From Martinezella lusitana (GTDB lineage Bacteria > Pseudomonadota > Alphaproteobacteria > Rhizobiales > Rhizobiaceae), in the NCBI RefSeq assembly GCF_016901135.1, contig NZ_JAFEVL010000010.1, positions 248,001 through 312,000 of the forward strand: DNA of 64,000 bases, given 5' to 3'. The notes beneath the pieces are model-generated. The model made no database searches, had not been told where the DNA came from, and saw only the letters and a list, made by a program, of their open reading frames with translations. Position 1 is the first letter of the stretch; each line of letters opens with the position of its first letter. Positions 8,665 through 18,355 of the stretch are shown here, in pieces. The translations under genes and the position numbers were made by a program.

Positions 8665-9612
8665 ATGGCTGGTATCAAGAATGTCGCGGTCCAGATGGAC
8701 CATGTCCGGGGCATCAACATTGCGGGCGACTCGACCTTCGCCATGAGCCTCGAGGCCCAGAACCGCGGCTACAAGCTTTTCCATTATACGCCCGAGCGGC
8801 TGAGCATGCGCGACGGCGAGGTTTATGCCTCCGTCGAGCCGATGATCCTGCGTGACGTCAAGGGCGACCATTTCGAGCTCGGCGAGCCGGAACGCGTCGA
8901 TCTTTCGACCATGGATGTGGTGCTGCTTCGCCAGGATCCGCCCTTCGACATGGCCTATATCACTTCGACGCATCTCTTGGAGCGCATCCATCCGAAGACG
9001 CTCGTCGTCAACGATCCGGCCTGGGTACGCAACTCGCCGGAAAAGATCTTCGTCACCGAATTCGCCGATCTGATGCCGAAGACGCTGATCACCCGCGATG
9101 CCGGCGAAATCCGCCGCTTCCGCGAGGAGATGGGCGATATCATCCTGAAGCCGCTTTACGGCAATGGCGGCGCCGGCGTCTTCCATTCGACGCGCGACGA
9201 CCGCAATCTGTCTTCGCTGCTGGAAATGTTCGGCCAGCTCTTCCGCGAGCCCTTCATCGCCCAGCAATACCTGCCTGACGTGCGCAAGGGCGATAAGCGC
9301 ATCATCCTCGTTGACGGCGAGGCCGTCGGCGCGATCAACCGCGTACCGGCCGAACATGACAGCCGCTCCAACATGCATGTCGGCGGTCGCGCCGAGGCCA
9401 CCGAGCTGACAGCCCGCGAACAGGAAATCTGCGCCCGCATCGGTCCGGCGCTGAAGGCCCGCGGCTTCCTGCTCGTCGGCATCGATGTGATCGGCGACTA
9501 CATGACCGAGATCAACGTCACCTCGCCGACCGGCATCCGCGAAGTGAAGCGTTTCGGCGGTGCCGATATCGCCAGCCTGCTCTGGGACGCGATCGAATCC
9601 AAGCGGGCCTGA
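8665..9612 (+). CDS. gshB: Glutathione synthase
   Basis: 315 aa, the normal bacterial GshB length. It joins gamma-glutamylcysteine and glycine with ATP to make glutathione. The start [34 protein letters not shown], the ATP-grasp segments [16 protein letters not shown] and [18 protein letters not shown], and the Mg-binding [14 protein letters not shown] are family signatures. ATG at 8665 is chosen over an upstream ATG (8608) because it gives the conserved N-terminus. It lies in the rsmI-yraN-gshB-comM neighbourhood usual for Rhizobiales. Confidence 0.96.
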   Translation: MAGIKNVAVQMDHVRGINIAGDSTFAMSLEAQNRGYKLFHYTPERLSMRDGEVYASVEPMILRDVKGDHFELGEPERVDLSTMDVVLLRQDPPFDMAYITSTHLLERIHPKTLVVNDPAWVRNSPEKIFVTEFADLMPKTLITRDAGEIRRFREEMGDIILKPLYGNGGAGVFHSTRDDRNLSSLLEMFGQLFREPFIAQQYLPDVRKGDKRIILVDGEAVGAINRVPAEHDSRSNMHVGGRAEATELTAREQEICARIGPALKARGFLLVGIDVIGDYMTEINVTSPTGIREVKRFGGADIASLLWDAIESKRA

Positions 9613-9806
9613 TCGGCAGACCCAGCTCAAGATGCGGGATTGCCTGCGCGTGTCGATGATTTCGACGCGCGGCAGCCAATTGCATTTAAGGTGTCTCCGT
9701 TCATTTATTGTTCTTGTTTCATTCCCTGTCCTGTGCCAGATTGCAACCCATAGTTTGCTGATCGGGGCAAGTAGCGGCAAGCGAGTCCGATGACAGGGGG
9801 CAGGGC

Positions 9807-11339
9807 ATGGTGGCGCGCGTTAGTACGGTTGCGTTTCAGGGTATCGAGGGCGTGCCCGTCGAAGTTCAGGTGATGATCGCGCCGGGCAAGGTGCTGATGC
9901 ACATCGTCGGCCTGCCCGACAAGGCGGTGGCCGAAAGCCGTGAGCGGGTGCAGGCCGCACTCCACGCCTCCGGCCTGGCGCTACCGCCGAAGAAGGTCAC
10001 CGTCAATCTTGCCCCGGCGGACCTTCCCAAGGAAGGAAGCCATTTCGATCTTGCGATCGCGCTTGGCCTGATGGCAGCGCTGGGCGCCATCCCGGCCGAC
10101 GCCCTGTCCTCCTACACCGTCATCGGCGAACTCAATCTTGATGGCACGATCGCACCCGTTGCCGGCGCGCTTCCCGCGGCAATCGCCGCCAATGCCGTGG
10201 GCAAGGGACTGATCTGCCCCGCTGAGAGCGGGCCGGAAGCCGCCTGGGCGGGCAAGGAGATCGACATTCTCGCGCCCCGCAGCCTGATCGCCCTCGCCAA
10301 TCATTTCCGCGGCACGCAGGTCCTGTCCCGCCCGGAGCCTTCGATCCGCACCAACCCCGCCAATCTTCCCGACCTTGCCGACATCAAGGGGCAGGAAAGC
10401 GCCAAGCGGGCATTGGAAGTGGTGGCGGCAGGCGGCCACAATCTGCTTTTCGTCGGCCCGCCCGGCTCCGGCAAGTCGATGCTCGCCTCGCGCCTGCCGT
10501 CGATATTGCCGCCTCTATCGACATCGGAGTTGCTTGAGGTCTCGATGATCCATTCCGTCGCCGGCCAGCTTTCGGGCGGCAAGCTCTCCGACCGGCGCCC
10601 CTATCGCGCGCCGCATCATTCCGCCACCATGGCAGCGCTCGTCGGTGGCGGTCTGCGCGCCAGGCCCGGCGAAGCCTCGCTTGCCCATCACGGCATTCTC
10701 TTTCTCGACGAGCTGCCGGAGTTCTCGCCGCAGGCGCTCGATGCATTGCGCCAGCCGCTGGAGACGGGCGAATGCGTCATTGCCAGGGCGAACCATCGAG
10801 TTTCCTATCCCGCAGCCATCCAGCTCGTGGCGGCGATGAACCCTTGCCGGTGCGGCATGGCCGGCGAACCGGGCCACACCTGCGCCCGCGGGCCGCGTTG
10901 CGTGAGCGATTATCAGGGGCGCATTTCCGGCCCTTTGCTCGATCGTATCGATATCCGCATCGACGTGCCAGCCGTTTCAGCTGCCGATCTGATCCGGCCG
11001 ACGACGGCGGAAAAGAGCGCCGACGTTGCGTTGCGCGTTGCGCGGGCCAGGGAGCGGCAGCGAGAGCGTTTCGAGAGCGCCGGCATGAAGGGGATCGTCA
11101 CCAATGCCCGCTGCTCGACCGCGATGATCGAAACCATTGCCGAGCCCGATGCCGCCGGTCTGCAATTGCTGCGGGATGCGGCGGAGAAGATGAAGTTCTC
11201 GGCTCGCGGTTATCACCGCATCCTCAAGGTGGCGCGCACGCTCGCCGATCTCGACGACAAGCCGACCGTCGGGCGCATTCATCTGGCCGAAGCAATTTCC
11301 TACCGCATTGCCGGCGAGCGGCTGATTGCGGCTGCGTGA
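9807..11339 (+). CDS. comM: YifB/ComM family Mg-chelatase-like AAA ATPase
   Basis: 510 aa. An N-terminal Lon-S16-like domain (about residues 1-170) is followed by a Mg-chelatase-type AAA+ domain. Walker A is GPPGSGKSMLA, Walker B HGILFLDELPEF, then a sensor AMNPCRCG with the cysteine-rich insertion CGMAGEPGHTCARGPRC. A C-terminal Mg_chelatase_C helical domain ends the protein. ComM is a hexameric helicase that promotes branch migration during natural transformation in gammaproteobacteria; the role in rhizobia is inferred. ATG at 9807 follows AGGGGGCAGGGC. Confidence 0.92.
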   Translation: MVARVSTVAFQGIEGVPVEVQVMIAPGKVLMHIVGLPDKAVAESRERVQAALHASGLALPPKKVTVNLAPADLPKEGSHFDLAIALGLMAALGAIPADALSSYTVIGELNLDGTIAPVAGALPAAIAANAVGKGLICPAESGPEAAWAGKEIDILAPRSLIALANHFRGTQVLSRPEPSIRTNPANLPDLADIKGQESAKRALEVVAAGGHNLLFVGPPGSGKSMLASRLPSILPPLSTSELLEVSMIHSVAGQLSGGKLSDRRPYRAPHHSATMAALVGGGLRARPGEASLAHHGILFLDELPEFSPQALDALRQPLETGECVIARANHRVSYPAAIQLVAAMNPCRCGMAGEPGHTCARGPRCVSDYQGRISGPLLDRIDIRIDVPAVSAADLIRPTTAEKSADVALRVARARERQRERFESAGMKGIVTNARCSTAMIETIAEPDAAGLQLLRDAAEKMKFSARGYHRILKVARTLADLDDKPTVGRIHLAEAISYRIAGERLIAAA

Positions 11340-11349
11340 AACCGCGAGG

Positions 11350-11384
11350 ACCAGAAATGACAAAGGGCGCTGTGGCGCCCTCTG
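11350..11384 (-). terminator. Probable terminator of cysK
   Basis: AGGGCGC (11364-11370) and GCGCCCT (11375-11381) form a 7-bp stem with a TGTG loop. On the minus strand it is followed by TTTGTCATTTCT. It lies between the convergent comM and cysK genes. Confidence 0.6.
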
Positions 11385-11410
11385 AATGCTCAGCGGTAAG
11401 GCGAATCCTA

Positions 11411-12379
<969 letters not shown>

Positions 12380-12469
12380 GGGTAGCTCTCCCTATATTTG
12401 AATTATGGAGTGACAATAGGATCAAACGCCTGCGGAAACCAGAGTGCGCTCATTCTCCCGGCTTGTCGC

Positions 12470-12507
12470 CCGTGAGAAAAGAATCTCTCAAGAGGCCTCT
12501 TCAGAGA
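12470..12507 (-). terminator. Terminator of the LysE-family gene
   Basis: TCTCT-AAGAG (12484-12494) pairs with CTCTT-AGAGA (12497-12507), with one mismatched pair. On the minus strand it is followed by TTCTTTTCTC, just after the stop at 12516. Confidence 0.65.
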
Positions 12508-12515
12508 AGGTTTTT

Positions 12516-13133
12516 TCAGGCCGCGCGGGCGGCGATGAACGCGGCCGTGCCAGCGAGAATGCTGGCGGCGACCCTGTTCAATATCTGCAGGGCTCTCGGC
12601 TTCTTGAGGAAGGTTCGAGCCCGCGAGGCAAGCAGCATATAGGGCACGAGGACGATCAGAAGAACGATGAAGGTCCCCGCCAGCAACATGGCATATTCAC
12701 GCAGGCCGATGCTGCCGATGTCGATGAGCGTCGGCACGAGCGCGACATAGAAGAGCATGGTCTTCGGGTTACCAAGCGTCACCAGCAAGCCTGAGAAAAA
12801 GGCCATGCCGGCCCCGTTCGATTTCTTCGCCACGACATCGGTCGACAGCAGACCGGCGGTCCAGAGCTTCCAGGCGATATAGCCGAGATAGAGGGCGCCG
12901 GCGATCTTGATGATGAGAAAGACCTCGGTGAAGGTCTGCGCCACAAAGGCAAGGCCGAGGATGACTGCCGTCAGGTAGATCGTGTCGCCGAGCACGAGGC
13001 CAAGGCCCATGAAGAAGGTCTCGCGGAAGCCGGAGCCGAGCGCGCGGGCCACGATCGCCGTAATGCCCGGGCCGGGAATTGCCGCGGCGATGAAGAGGGC
13101 GCCGCAATAGGCGAGCAGGGATGCAAGCGTCAT
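12516..13133 (-). CDS. LysE family translocator (RhtB-type exporter)
   Basis: 205 aa with about six hydrophobic segments, the LysE/RhtB architecture. The hallmark is AAIPGPGITAIVARALGSGF near the N-terminus (family: PGPxxxxxxxxxxxxG). KIAGALYLGYIAWKLW and LVTLGNPKTMLFYVALVPT are also conserved. Family members export amino acids or derivatives from the cytoplasm. The substrate is not predictable. It has its own terminator, and the upstream region faces the divergent cysteine hydrolase gene. Confidence 0.9.
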   Translation of the reverse strand: MTLASLLAYCGALFIAAAIPGPGITAIVARALGSGFRETFFMGLGLVLGDTIYLTAVILGLAFVAQTFTEVFLIIKIAGALYLGYIAWKLWTAGLLSTDVVAKKSNGAGMAFFSGLLVTLGNPKTMLFYVALVPTLIDIGSIGLREYAMLLAGTFIVLLIVLVPYMLLASRARTFLKKPRALQILNRVAASILAGTAAFIAARAA

Positions 13134-13262
13134 GGCAATTTCCTCCTCAGATGGTGCTTGCTCTATCGCACCACCTTGGCGTTTTCAAGCGATTGCGCTG
13201 ATGCTGCGAACATATTACCAAGGAGTTAACGGCGCGTCGAAACCGCATTACCCAAGGATATC

Positions 13263-13820
13263 ATGTCTTCTGCATTGCTCCTGATCGATCTTCAGAATTC
13301 CATCCTGTCCTGCCTCGGCACGCCGGGCCGGCAGCCGGCGATCGATGCGGCGCTGGAGGCGGTCGTCGTAAAGCTTGCGGCGCTGAAGCACAGGGCGCGT
13401 GCCGCCGGCATTCCGGCCTTCATCGTCCAGCATGACGGCGGCCCTGGCCATCGCCTGGTAAAGCGCAGCGAAGGCTGGCAATTGCGCCGGGAAATCGCGC
13501 CCGAGGCCGGCGATGTCGTGGTGCATAAGGCGAGCTCAGATTCCTTCTTCGAAACCGATCTCGAGGCGCGGCTGAGGGCCCGCGGCGTCACCCGTCTTTT
13601 CATCGGCGGCTGCATGACGCAATTCTGTGTCGACACGACGGCGCGCCGCGCCGTTTCGCTCGGTTTCGACGTCTCGCTGATTTCCGATGGCCACACCACG
13701 GCTGACATGGGCAGGCTGGCCTTCGAAGAGATTGTCTCCCATCACAATATGCTGCTTGACGGTTTCGACGCCGGGCCGCATGAAATCAAACTGATTGCAT
13801 CCACTGAAATTCCCTTCTGA
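13263..13820 (+). CDS. Cysteine hydrolase family protein (isochorismatase-like)
   Basis: 185 aa. The catalytic triad of the isochorismatase/nicotinamidase fold is present: Asp9 (LLLIDLQNS), Lys89 (VVHKASSDSFF) and the nucleophile Cys122 (GGCMTQFCVDTTAR), with the cis-peptide region before it. The family hydrolyses amides, ureido groups or vinyl ethers. The substrate is unknown. A LysE exporter follows 30 bp downstream on the same strand. Confidence 0.88.
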   Translation: MSSALLLIDLQNSILSCLGTPGRQPAIDAALEAVVVKLAALKHRARAAGIPAFIVQHDGGPGHRLVKRSEGWQLRREIAPEAGDVVVHKASSDSFFETDLEARLRARGVTRLFIGGCMTQFCVDTTARRAVSLGFDVSLISDGHTTADMGRLAFEEIVSHHNMLLDGFDAGPHEIKLIASTEIPF

Positions 13821-13850
13821 ATCATTCATCCCGCCGCCGGAGCCCCCCCG

Positions 13851-14483
13851 ATGCCGCATCTGACCAGCATGATCGCCTTTGCCTTGATTGCACTCGGCAT
13901 GGTTTTGACGCCGGGGCCAAACATGATCTATCTGGTATCGCGATCGATCTCGCAGGGACCGGCGGCCGGGCTGATCTCGCTCGGTGGCGTGGCCTTGGGC
14001 TTCGTCTTCTACATGCTGTCTGCCGCGCTTGGCATCACCGCTTTCGTTCTCGCCGTGCCCTTTGCGTATGATGCGTTGCGGCTGGCGGGTGCAGCCTATC
14101 TCGCTTGGCTTGCCTGGAATGCACTGAAGCCCGGCGGCCGCTCCGCCTTTCAAGTGCGGGAACTACCGAAGGACAGCAAGCGCCGGCTCTTCTCTATGGG
14201 GCTGGTGACCAGCCTGTTGAACCCGAAGGTCGCGGTTCTCTATCTTTCGCTGCTGCCGCAGTTCATCGATCCCGCCGCCGGTAGCGTCTTCACGCAATCG
14301 GTCATCTTCGGCTTCGTCCATATCGCGGTCAGCCTGACCTTCAATGCCATTTTCGCGCTGACCGCCGGGTCGGTTGCATCGTTCTTCGTTCGCCGTCCAT
14401 CCTTTGCGCTGGTGCAGCGCTGGCTGATGGGCACGGTGTTGGCGGGGCTTGCTGTTCGTATGGCTGTCGAAGCGCAGCGTTGA
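13851..14483 (+). CDS. LysE family translocator
   Basis: 210 aa and about six membrane segments. MVLTPGPNMIYLVSRSISQG is the LysE/RhtB N-terminal signature, and LRLAGAAYLAWLAWNALKPG and LVTSLLNPKVAVLYLSLLPQ are conserved further along. A likely amino acid or metabolite exporter of the inner membrane. It ends in a TGATG overlap with the next gene. This is the second LysE gene within 1.5 kb; the two face opposite ways around the cysteine hydrolase and are not near-identical, so they are not a recent duplication. Confidence 0.9.
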   Translation: MPHLTSMIAFALIALGMVLTPGPNMIYLVSRSISQGPAAGLISLGGVALGFVFYMLSAALGITAFVLAVPFAYDALRLAGAAYLAWLAWNALKPGGRSAFQVRELPKDSKRRLFSMGLVTSLLNPKVAVLYLSLLPQFIDPAAGSVFTQSVIFGFVHIAVSLTFNAIFALTAGSVASFFVRRPSFALVQRWLMGTVLAGLAVRMAVEAQR

Positions 14484-15115
14484 TGCGGAGGCTTCCGCTG
14501 CGGCTCGCCGCGGGCCTGCTTGCACTCGTATCGTGCAGCTTCATGTCCGCGGCATCTGCAGCGGAGACGTCGACAAGCACGATCGTTTTCCTGCGTCATG
14601 GTGAAAAGCCGGAGGCCGGTCTCGGCCAGCTGAGCTGTCAGGGGCTCAACCGCGCGCTTGCCTTGCCACCGGTGCTGACGCGGCTCTTCGGTCGTCCCTC
14701 AGCGATCTTTGCGCCCGATCCATCGAAGCGGAAGGAAGACTCCGGCGTTTCCTATGATTATGTGAGGCCGCTCGCGACCATCGAGCCCACCGCCATCGCG
14801 CTGGGGCTGCCGGTCGATACCAGCTTCGGCTCTGAGGATATCGACGGCCTGAAGGCCGAGCTCGAAAAGCCTGATTATGCCGGCAAGCTGATCTTCGTCG
14901 CCTGGGAGCACAAGCAGATCGTCGATCTCGCCCGTCAATTGATGAGTGAAAATGGTGGCGATGCCAAGGCGGTGCCGAAATGGCATGGCAAGGATTTCGA
15001 CAGCCTCTATGTCCTGCATCTCGGCGGAGATGGGGCCAAGCCCGGCGCGAGTTTCGAGAAGCTGACTGAGGGTCTCGATGGTCAGCGGGAAACCTGCCCG
15101 CAACCAGCCAAATAA
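14483..15115 (+). CDS. Secreted histidine phosphatase family protein
   Basis: 210 aa from ATG at 14483, overlapping the preceding stop; a TTG at 14480 is the only other choice. It has a clear signal peptide: MRRLPLRLAAGLLALVSC, then a hydrophobic core ending SAASAAE, with a probable cleavage after the Ala-X-Ala. The mature part begins with the catalytic TIVFLRHGEKPEAG (RHG with the nucleophilic His). LSCQGLNRALALP and FAPDPSKRKED fit the family, and FVAWEHKQI supplies the second His. It is probably a periplasmic phosphatase of unknown substrate. Confidence 0.82.
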   Translation: MRRLPLRLAAGLLALVSCSFMSAASAAETSTSTIVFLRHGEKPEAGLGQLSCQGLNRALALPPVLTRLFGRPSAIFAPDPSKRKEDSGVSYDYVRPLATIEPTAIALGLPVDTSFGSEDIDGLKAELEKPDYAGKLIFVAWEHKQIVDLARQLMSENGGDAKAVPKWHGKDFDSLYVLHLGGDGAKPGASFEKLTEGLDGQRETCPQPAK

Positions 15116-15117
15116 GC

Positions 15118-15420
15118 CTAGAAGACCGGCCGCATGAAGCTGCGTTCATAGCTGACGATGCAGCGCGTTTCCTCGCCATAGGCAAAGGCGGCGCGGCATT
15201 CCGCGTCCTCGGCCATCTCTTGCCGATAGCTCTCATAGGCGGCAAGGCTCGGGAAGCTGAACAGCGCCAGCGCGATGTTATTGGCACCTTCATGCGGCAT
15301 GAAATAGCCGTGATGCGTACCGCCAAGCCGGTTGACGAGCGGGATCCAGAGCTTGGCGTAATGTTCGAATTGGGCGAGCTTATAGGGATCGATCGTATAG
15401 CGCAGATAGCAGGTGATCAT
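15118..15420 (-). CDS. NIPSNAP family protein
   Basis: 100 aa, a single NIPSNAP-type dimeric alpha/beta barrel. MITCYLRYTIDPYKLAQFEHYAKLW opens as in the family (shown here only to its first 25 positions in outline: MITCYLRYTIDP then a Tyr/Phe-rich helix). GTHHGYFMP, YESYRQEM and IVSYERSFMRPVF are family-typical. Biochemical function is not established. The start codon overlaps the stop of the EamA transporter gene (ATGA), so the two are co-translated. Confidence 0.85.
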   Translation of the reverse strand: MITCYLRYTIDPYKLAQFEHYAKLWIPLVNRLGGTHHGYFMPHEGANNIALALFSFPSLAAYESYRQEMAEDAECRAAFAYGEETRCIVSYERSFMRPVF

Positions 15421-16331
15421 TCGGCGGTCCCCTTTGAAAGACGATCGCTTCTATGACGGGGAAGCGGGATCGTCCAGCCCAGATTCATGCCGGCGGCAGC
15501 GCCCAGAATGATGATTGCCCCGACGATCTGCGTGGCACCGAGCACATGGCCGAAGGCGAAGCGATCAACGATGATGGCGGCGATCGGATAGATGAAGGAC
15601 AGCGCGCCGGTGAGGTGTGTCGGCAGCCTTTGGATGGCGCCATAGAGCAGCACATACATCAGGCCGGTATGGACGATGCCCATGGTGACGAGGATGGACC
15701 ACCCGCCGGCATCACGCGGCACAGCTGAGAAATCGGTGAACGGGACAAGCATCAGAATGCCGGTGGAGACCTGGATGAGCGCGATCAGGTGCGGCGGCGT
15801 ACCCTTCAGCCATTTCGCGGCAATTGCCGCCAGCGCGTAGAAGAAGGCAGCACTCAGCGAGAGCAGGATGCCGATCGCATAGCTTCCCGCGCCGCCCGTT
15901 TCTGTCGGCTTGCCCTCGACGATGACCACCATGCCCGCAAAGGCGAGGCCGAGCCAGAAGAGCTTGGTGAGCGTGATCTTTTCGCCGAGGAACAGCGCGC
16001 CGAGGCCAAGCAGCATGAAGGGCTGCGTATTGTAGACGGTCGTCGCGATCGAGATCGAGGCATGCGAATAGGCCGCGAACAGCAGCAACCAGTTGAGGAC
16101 GATGGCGACCCCGCCGGCAACGGCGATCGAAAATGTCTTCACGCTGAGCATGCCGGGGCGCAGCAGGCCCATGGCCGCGCAGACGACGAGAAGCGTCATC
16201 GCCCCAAAGAGACAGCGCCAGAACACCACGCCGGTCACCGGCTGCCCCGACATCAGAACGAACCAGCCGATCGTCCCCGAAATCAGCATGGCCGCCGTCA
16301 TTTCCATTGTACCGCGTCTTATCTCGTTCAT
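15417..16331 (-). CDS. DMT/EamA family transporter
   Basis: About 304 aa with ten predicted hydrophobic segments in two EamA repeats, typical of drug/metabolite exporters. The first repeat has PVTGVVFWRCLFGAMTLLV, the second ALAAIAAKWLKGTPPHLIAL and a terminal HVLGATQIVGAIIILGA. ATG at 16331 is used; a further 9 codons upstream are open but less likely. It is divergent from an Lrp/AsnC regulator, the usual arrangement for amino-acid-responsive export. NIPSNAP is translationally coupled downstream. Confidence 0.87.
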   Translation of the reverse strand: MNEIRRGTMEMTAAMLISGTIGWFVLMSGQPVTGVVFWRCLFGAMTLLVVCAAMGLLRPGMLSVKTFSIAVAGGVAIVLNWLLLFAAYSHASISIATTVYNTQPFMLLGLGALFLGEKITLTKLFWLGLAFAGMVVIVEGKPTETGGAGSYAIGILLSLSAAFFYALAAIAAKWLKGTPPHLIALIQVSTGILMLVPFTDFSAVPRDAGGWSILVTMGIVHTGLMYVLLYGAIQRLPTHLTGALSFIYPIAAIIVDRFAFGHVLGATQIVGAIIILGAAAGMNLGWTIPLPRHRSDRLSKGTAE

Positions 16332-16354
16332 TGCCCTGGCTCCCGCTTGTTGGA

Positions 16355-16368
16355 GCAAATAATATTGC
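16355..16368. promoter_or_regulatory. Candidate Lrp-type operator in the divergent promoter
   Basis: GCAA-ATAATA-TTGC is a perfect dyad with an AT-rich centre, as AsnC/Lrp sites often have. It lies 24 bp upstream of the transporter ATG and 70 bp upstream of lrp. The whole 108-bp spacer is AT-rich compared with its surroundings. Confidence 0.35.
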
Positions 16369-16439
16369 CAGGGAAGCCTTGATGATATAGTTTAGATAAG
16401 GATTTACGGTTATTTCTCCTAATTATATAAGAGCAAAAC

Positions 16440-16904
16440 ATGGGTGTGCCTAATGCGGCGATCGGTCTTGACGAGACGGACCAGCGGATGCTGGAGGCGC
16501 TGGCGCGCAACGCCCGGATCTCCTTGAAAGAGCTGGCTGAGGTGGCCAGCCTGTCGTCGCCGAGTGCTGCGGAGCGGCTGCGTCGGCTGGAGGAGAGAGG
16601 CGTTATTTCGGCCTTCACGGTGGATATCGCGCCGGAGGCGATCGGCTACCCCATGCAGGCGATCGTTCGCATCCGGCCTCTGCCCGGCCAGTTGCACGTC
16701 GTCGAGCGGATCATTCAGGAAACACCGGAATTCATCGAATGCGATAAGGTCACCGGCGATGATTGCTTCATCGGTCGTCTGGTGGTGCGCTCGATGGGCG
16801 AGCTCGACGGCATATTGGACAAGATCACCGAGCGGGCGGAGACGAATACGTCGATGATCAAGGCGACACCGGTGAAGCGCCGGCTGCCACCGCTTTCGCG
16901 CTAA
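16440..16904 (+). CDS. Lrp/AsnC family transcriptional regulator
   Basis: 154 aa. The N-terminal winged HTH reads LDETDQRMLEALARNARISL then ELAEVASLSSPSAAERLRRL. The C-terminal RAM/AsnC ligand domain has VVERIIQETPEFIECDKVTG and DDCFIGRLVVRSMGELD, the amino-acid effector fold. It probably controls the divergent EamA transporter in response to an amino acid. The last 4 bp overlap the 3' end of the convergent GNAT gene. Confidence 0.93.
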   Translation: MGVPNAAIGLDETDQRMLEALARNARISLKELAEVASLSSPSAAERLRRLEERGVISAFTVDIAPEAIGYPMQAIVRIRPLPGQLHVVERIIQETPEFIECDKVTGDDCFIGRLVVRSMGELDGILDKITERAETNTSMIKATPVKRRLPPLSR

Positions 16905-17794
16905 AATTCCGCCATTGGCGACAGCATGATCGGTTCGCTTATATCGTCCGCAGCGCTGCCGCGCACCATTAGCATCGTGTAACCCTCATAGGGCTCCCGC
17001 GATACCTCGCAATCCAGGCGATCCGGAGAAAAGCAGATCTCGACACGATCGGGTTGGAGATCAAGCGCGGACAAGATGGTCGACAGGGACGGAATGGCCG
17101 TTCCCGCTACATCGAGAAGCCAGAAAGTCCCACCATCAAACGTCCACGCAATGACCGCATTATCCGCGAGCGCTGTCAGGCGGATCGCAGGATTGAAGCA
17201 GGCATTCAGCAGAAACATCTCCGTCTGCCTGATAACGGCAAAGCGGGTGGAGACCGGCTGCCGGTTTTGCAGAAGCGTCTTGATCAGGCGCAGATCGTCC
17301 GGCGCTTCCAAGGAGAGCTGCCGGGCAATTGGGTCGGACTTCTGGAGCTTTGGCATCCGAGCAACGAAGACATGCTGCGGCAGGCTGCGAAAGCCGTAAC
17401 GCTCATAGAGCGCCGGCTTGTCGGTGAGCAGGAGGTCGAGTTCGTAGCCCTCGGCTGAGGTTCGGTCAAAGGCGCGCTGCATGAGGTCGCGATAGAGGCC
17501 GCGTTCGCGCCATTCCGGCCGGACCGCACCGGATTGATAGCCTGCCGCTTTGATGGCACGGCCATTGATCATCATCGGCATGGAGAAGGCGCTGAAGTTG
17601 GCGATGCAGCGGCCATCGGAATCGAAATAGCCGAACGGCATGCTGCTGGGATCAGGACCGCCGAATTGATCTTGCATGCCGACGTCGATGGAAAACGTGT
17701 CTTGCAAAAGATCGACCAGCCCCTTCCAAGCGAGGGGGTCGCCGAAATAGTCCTGGCGGAAGGTCAGGCCATGCAGTCCGGCAAGATTCGCCAT
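16901..17794 (-). CDS. GNAT family N-acetyltransferase
   Basis: About 297 aa from ATG at 17794, which overlaps the dut stop (TGATG). The N-terminal half holds a GNAT core: AGYQSGAVRPEWRERGLYRD is the acetyl-CoA pyrophosphate-binding loop (R/Q-x-x-G-x-G/A type, here RERGLY), and LTDKPALYERYGFRSLPQHV is the C-terminal GNAT signature. The second half is an extra domain of the Eis-like or SCP2-like kind. The acceptor substrate is unknown. It is co-transcribed with dut. Confidence 0.82.
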   Translation of the reverse strand: MANLAGLHGLTFRQDYFGDPLAWKGLVDLLQDTFSIDVGMQDQFGGPDPSSMPFGYFDSDGRCIANFSAFSMPMMINGRAIKAAGYQSGAVRPEWRERGLYRDLMQRAFDRTSAEGYELDLLLTDKPALYERYGFRSLPQHVFVARMPKLQKSDPIARQLSLEAPDDLRLIKTLLQNRQPVSTRFAVIRQTEMFLLNACFNPAIRLTALADNAVIAWTFDGGTFWLLDVAGTAIPSLSTILSALDLQPDRVEICFSPDRLDCEVSREPYEGYTMLMVRGSAADDISEPIMLSPMAEF

Positions 17795-18264
17795 CACACG
17801 CCGGTCGAGCCGAACCCGCCGGCACCGCGCGCCGTTTCGCTGATCTCGGCAATCTCGGCAACACGCACCTGGGTGACCGGCGCAATCACCATCTGGGCGA
17901 TGCGCATGCCGCGCGTGATCTCGAAGGGTTCCTCGCCGAGATTGATCAGCAATGCATGCACCTCGCCGCGATAGTCGCTGTCGATCGTGCCGGGCGAATT
18001 GAGGCAGGTGATGCCGTGCTTGAAGGCGAGGCCGGAGCGCGGGCGGATCTGCGCCTCGAAACCCTCCGGAATTTCAAAGATGAAGCCCGTCGGCACGAGA
18101 GCCCGCTTGCCCGGCGCGAGCAAGAGCGTCATGCCGTCCTCGACGGCTGCGCGCAGGTCCATGCCGGCAGCGCCCTTGGTCTCGTAGGCGGGCAGGTCCA
18201 GGCCTTGGCCATGCGGCAGGCGGATGAGGTTCAGGGTCGGGCTGATATCAGTGTGAATGGTCAT
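17794..18264 (-). CDS. dut: dUTP diphosphatase
   Basis: 156 aa, a trimeric dUTPase. It hydrolyses dUTP to dUMP and PPi, preventing uracil incorporation and feeding thymidylate synthesis. All five motifs are visible: [10 protein letters not shown] (1), [11 protein letters not shown] (2), [19 protein letters not shown] (3), [12 protein letters not shown] (4) and the C-terminal P-loop-like [10 protein letters not shown] (5). It is divergent from prfC with a 91-bp spacer. Confidence 0.96.
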   Translation of the reverse strand: MTIHTDISPTLNLIRLPHGQGLDLPAYETKGAAGMDLRAAVEDGMTLLLAPGKRALVPTGFIFEIPEGFEAQIRPRSGLAFKHGITCLNSPGTIDSDYRGEVHALLINLGEEPFEITRGMRIAQMVIAPVTQVRVAEIAEISETARGAGGFGSTGV

Positions 18265-18355
18265 GCGGCATTAGTTTGCGCCTGAGCGCCCAAGGTCAAT
18301 TGCATTCTGGAGTTTGAATCGCTAGATACGGCCGCAATTCACAGGATTCACAAGC

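Noticed and set aside
12516..14483. Recent duplication of LysE exporters
   Set aside because: The two proteins share only family motifs and lie in opposite orientations around an unrelated gene.
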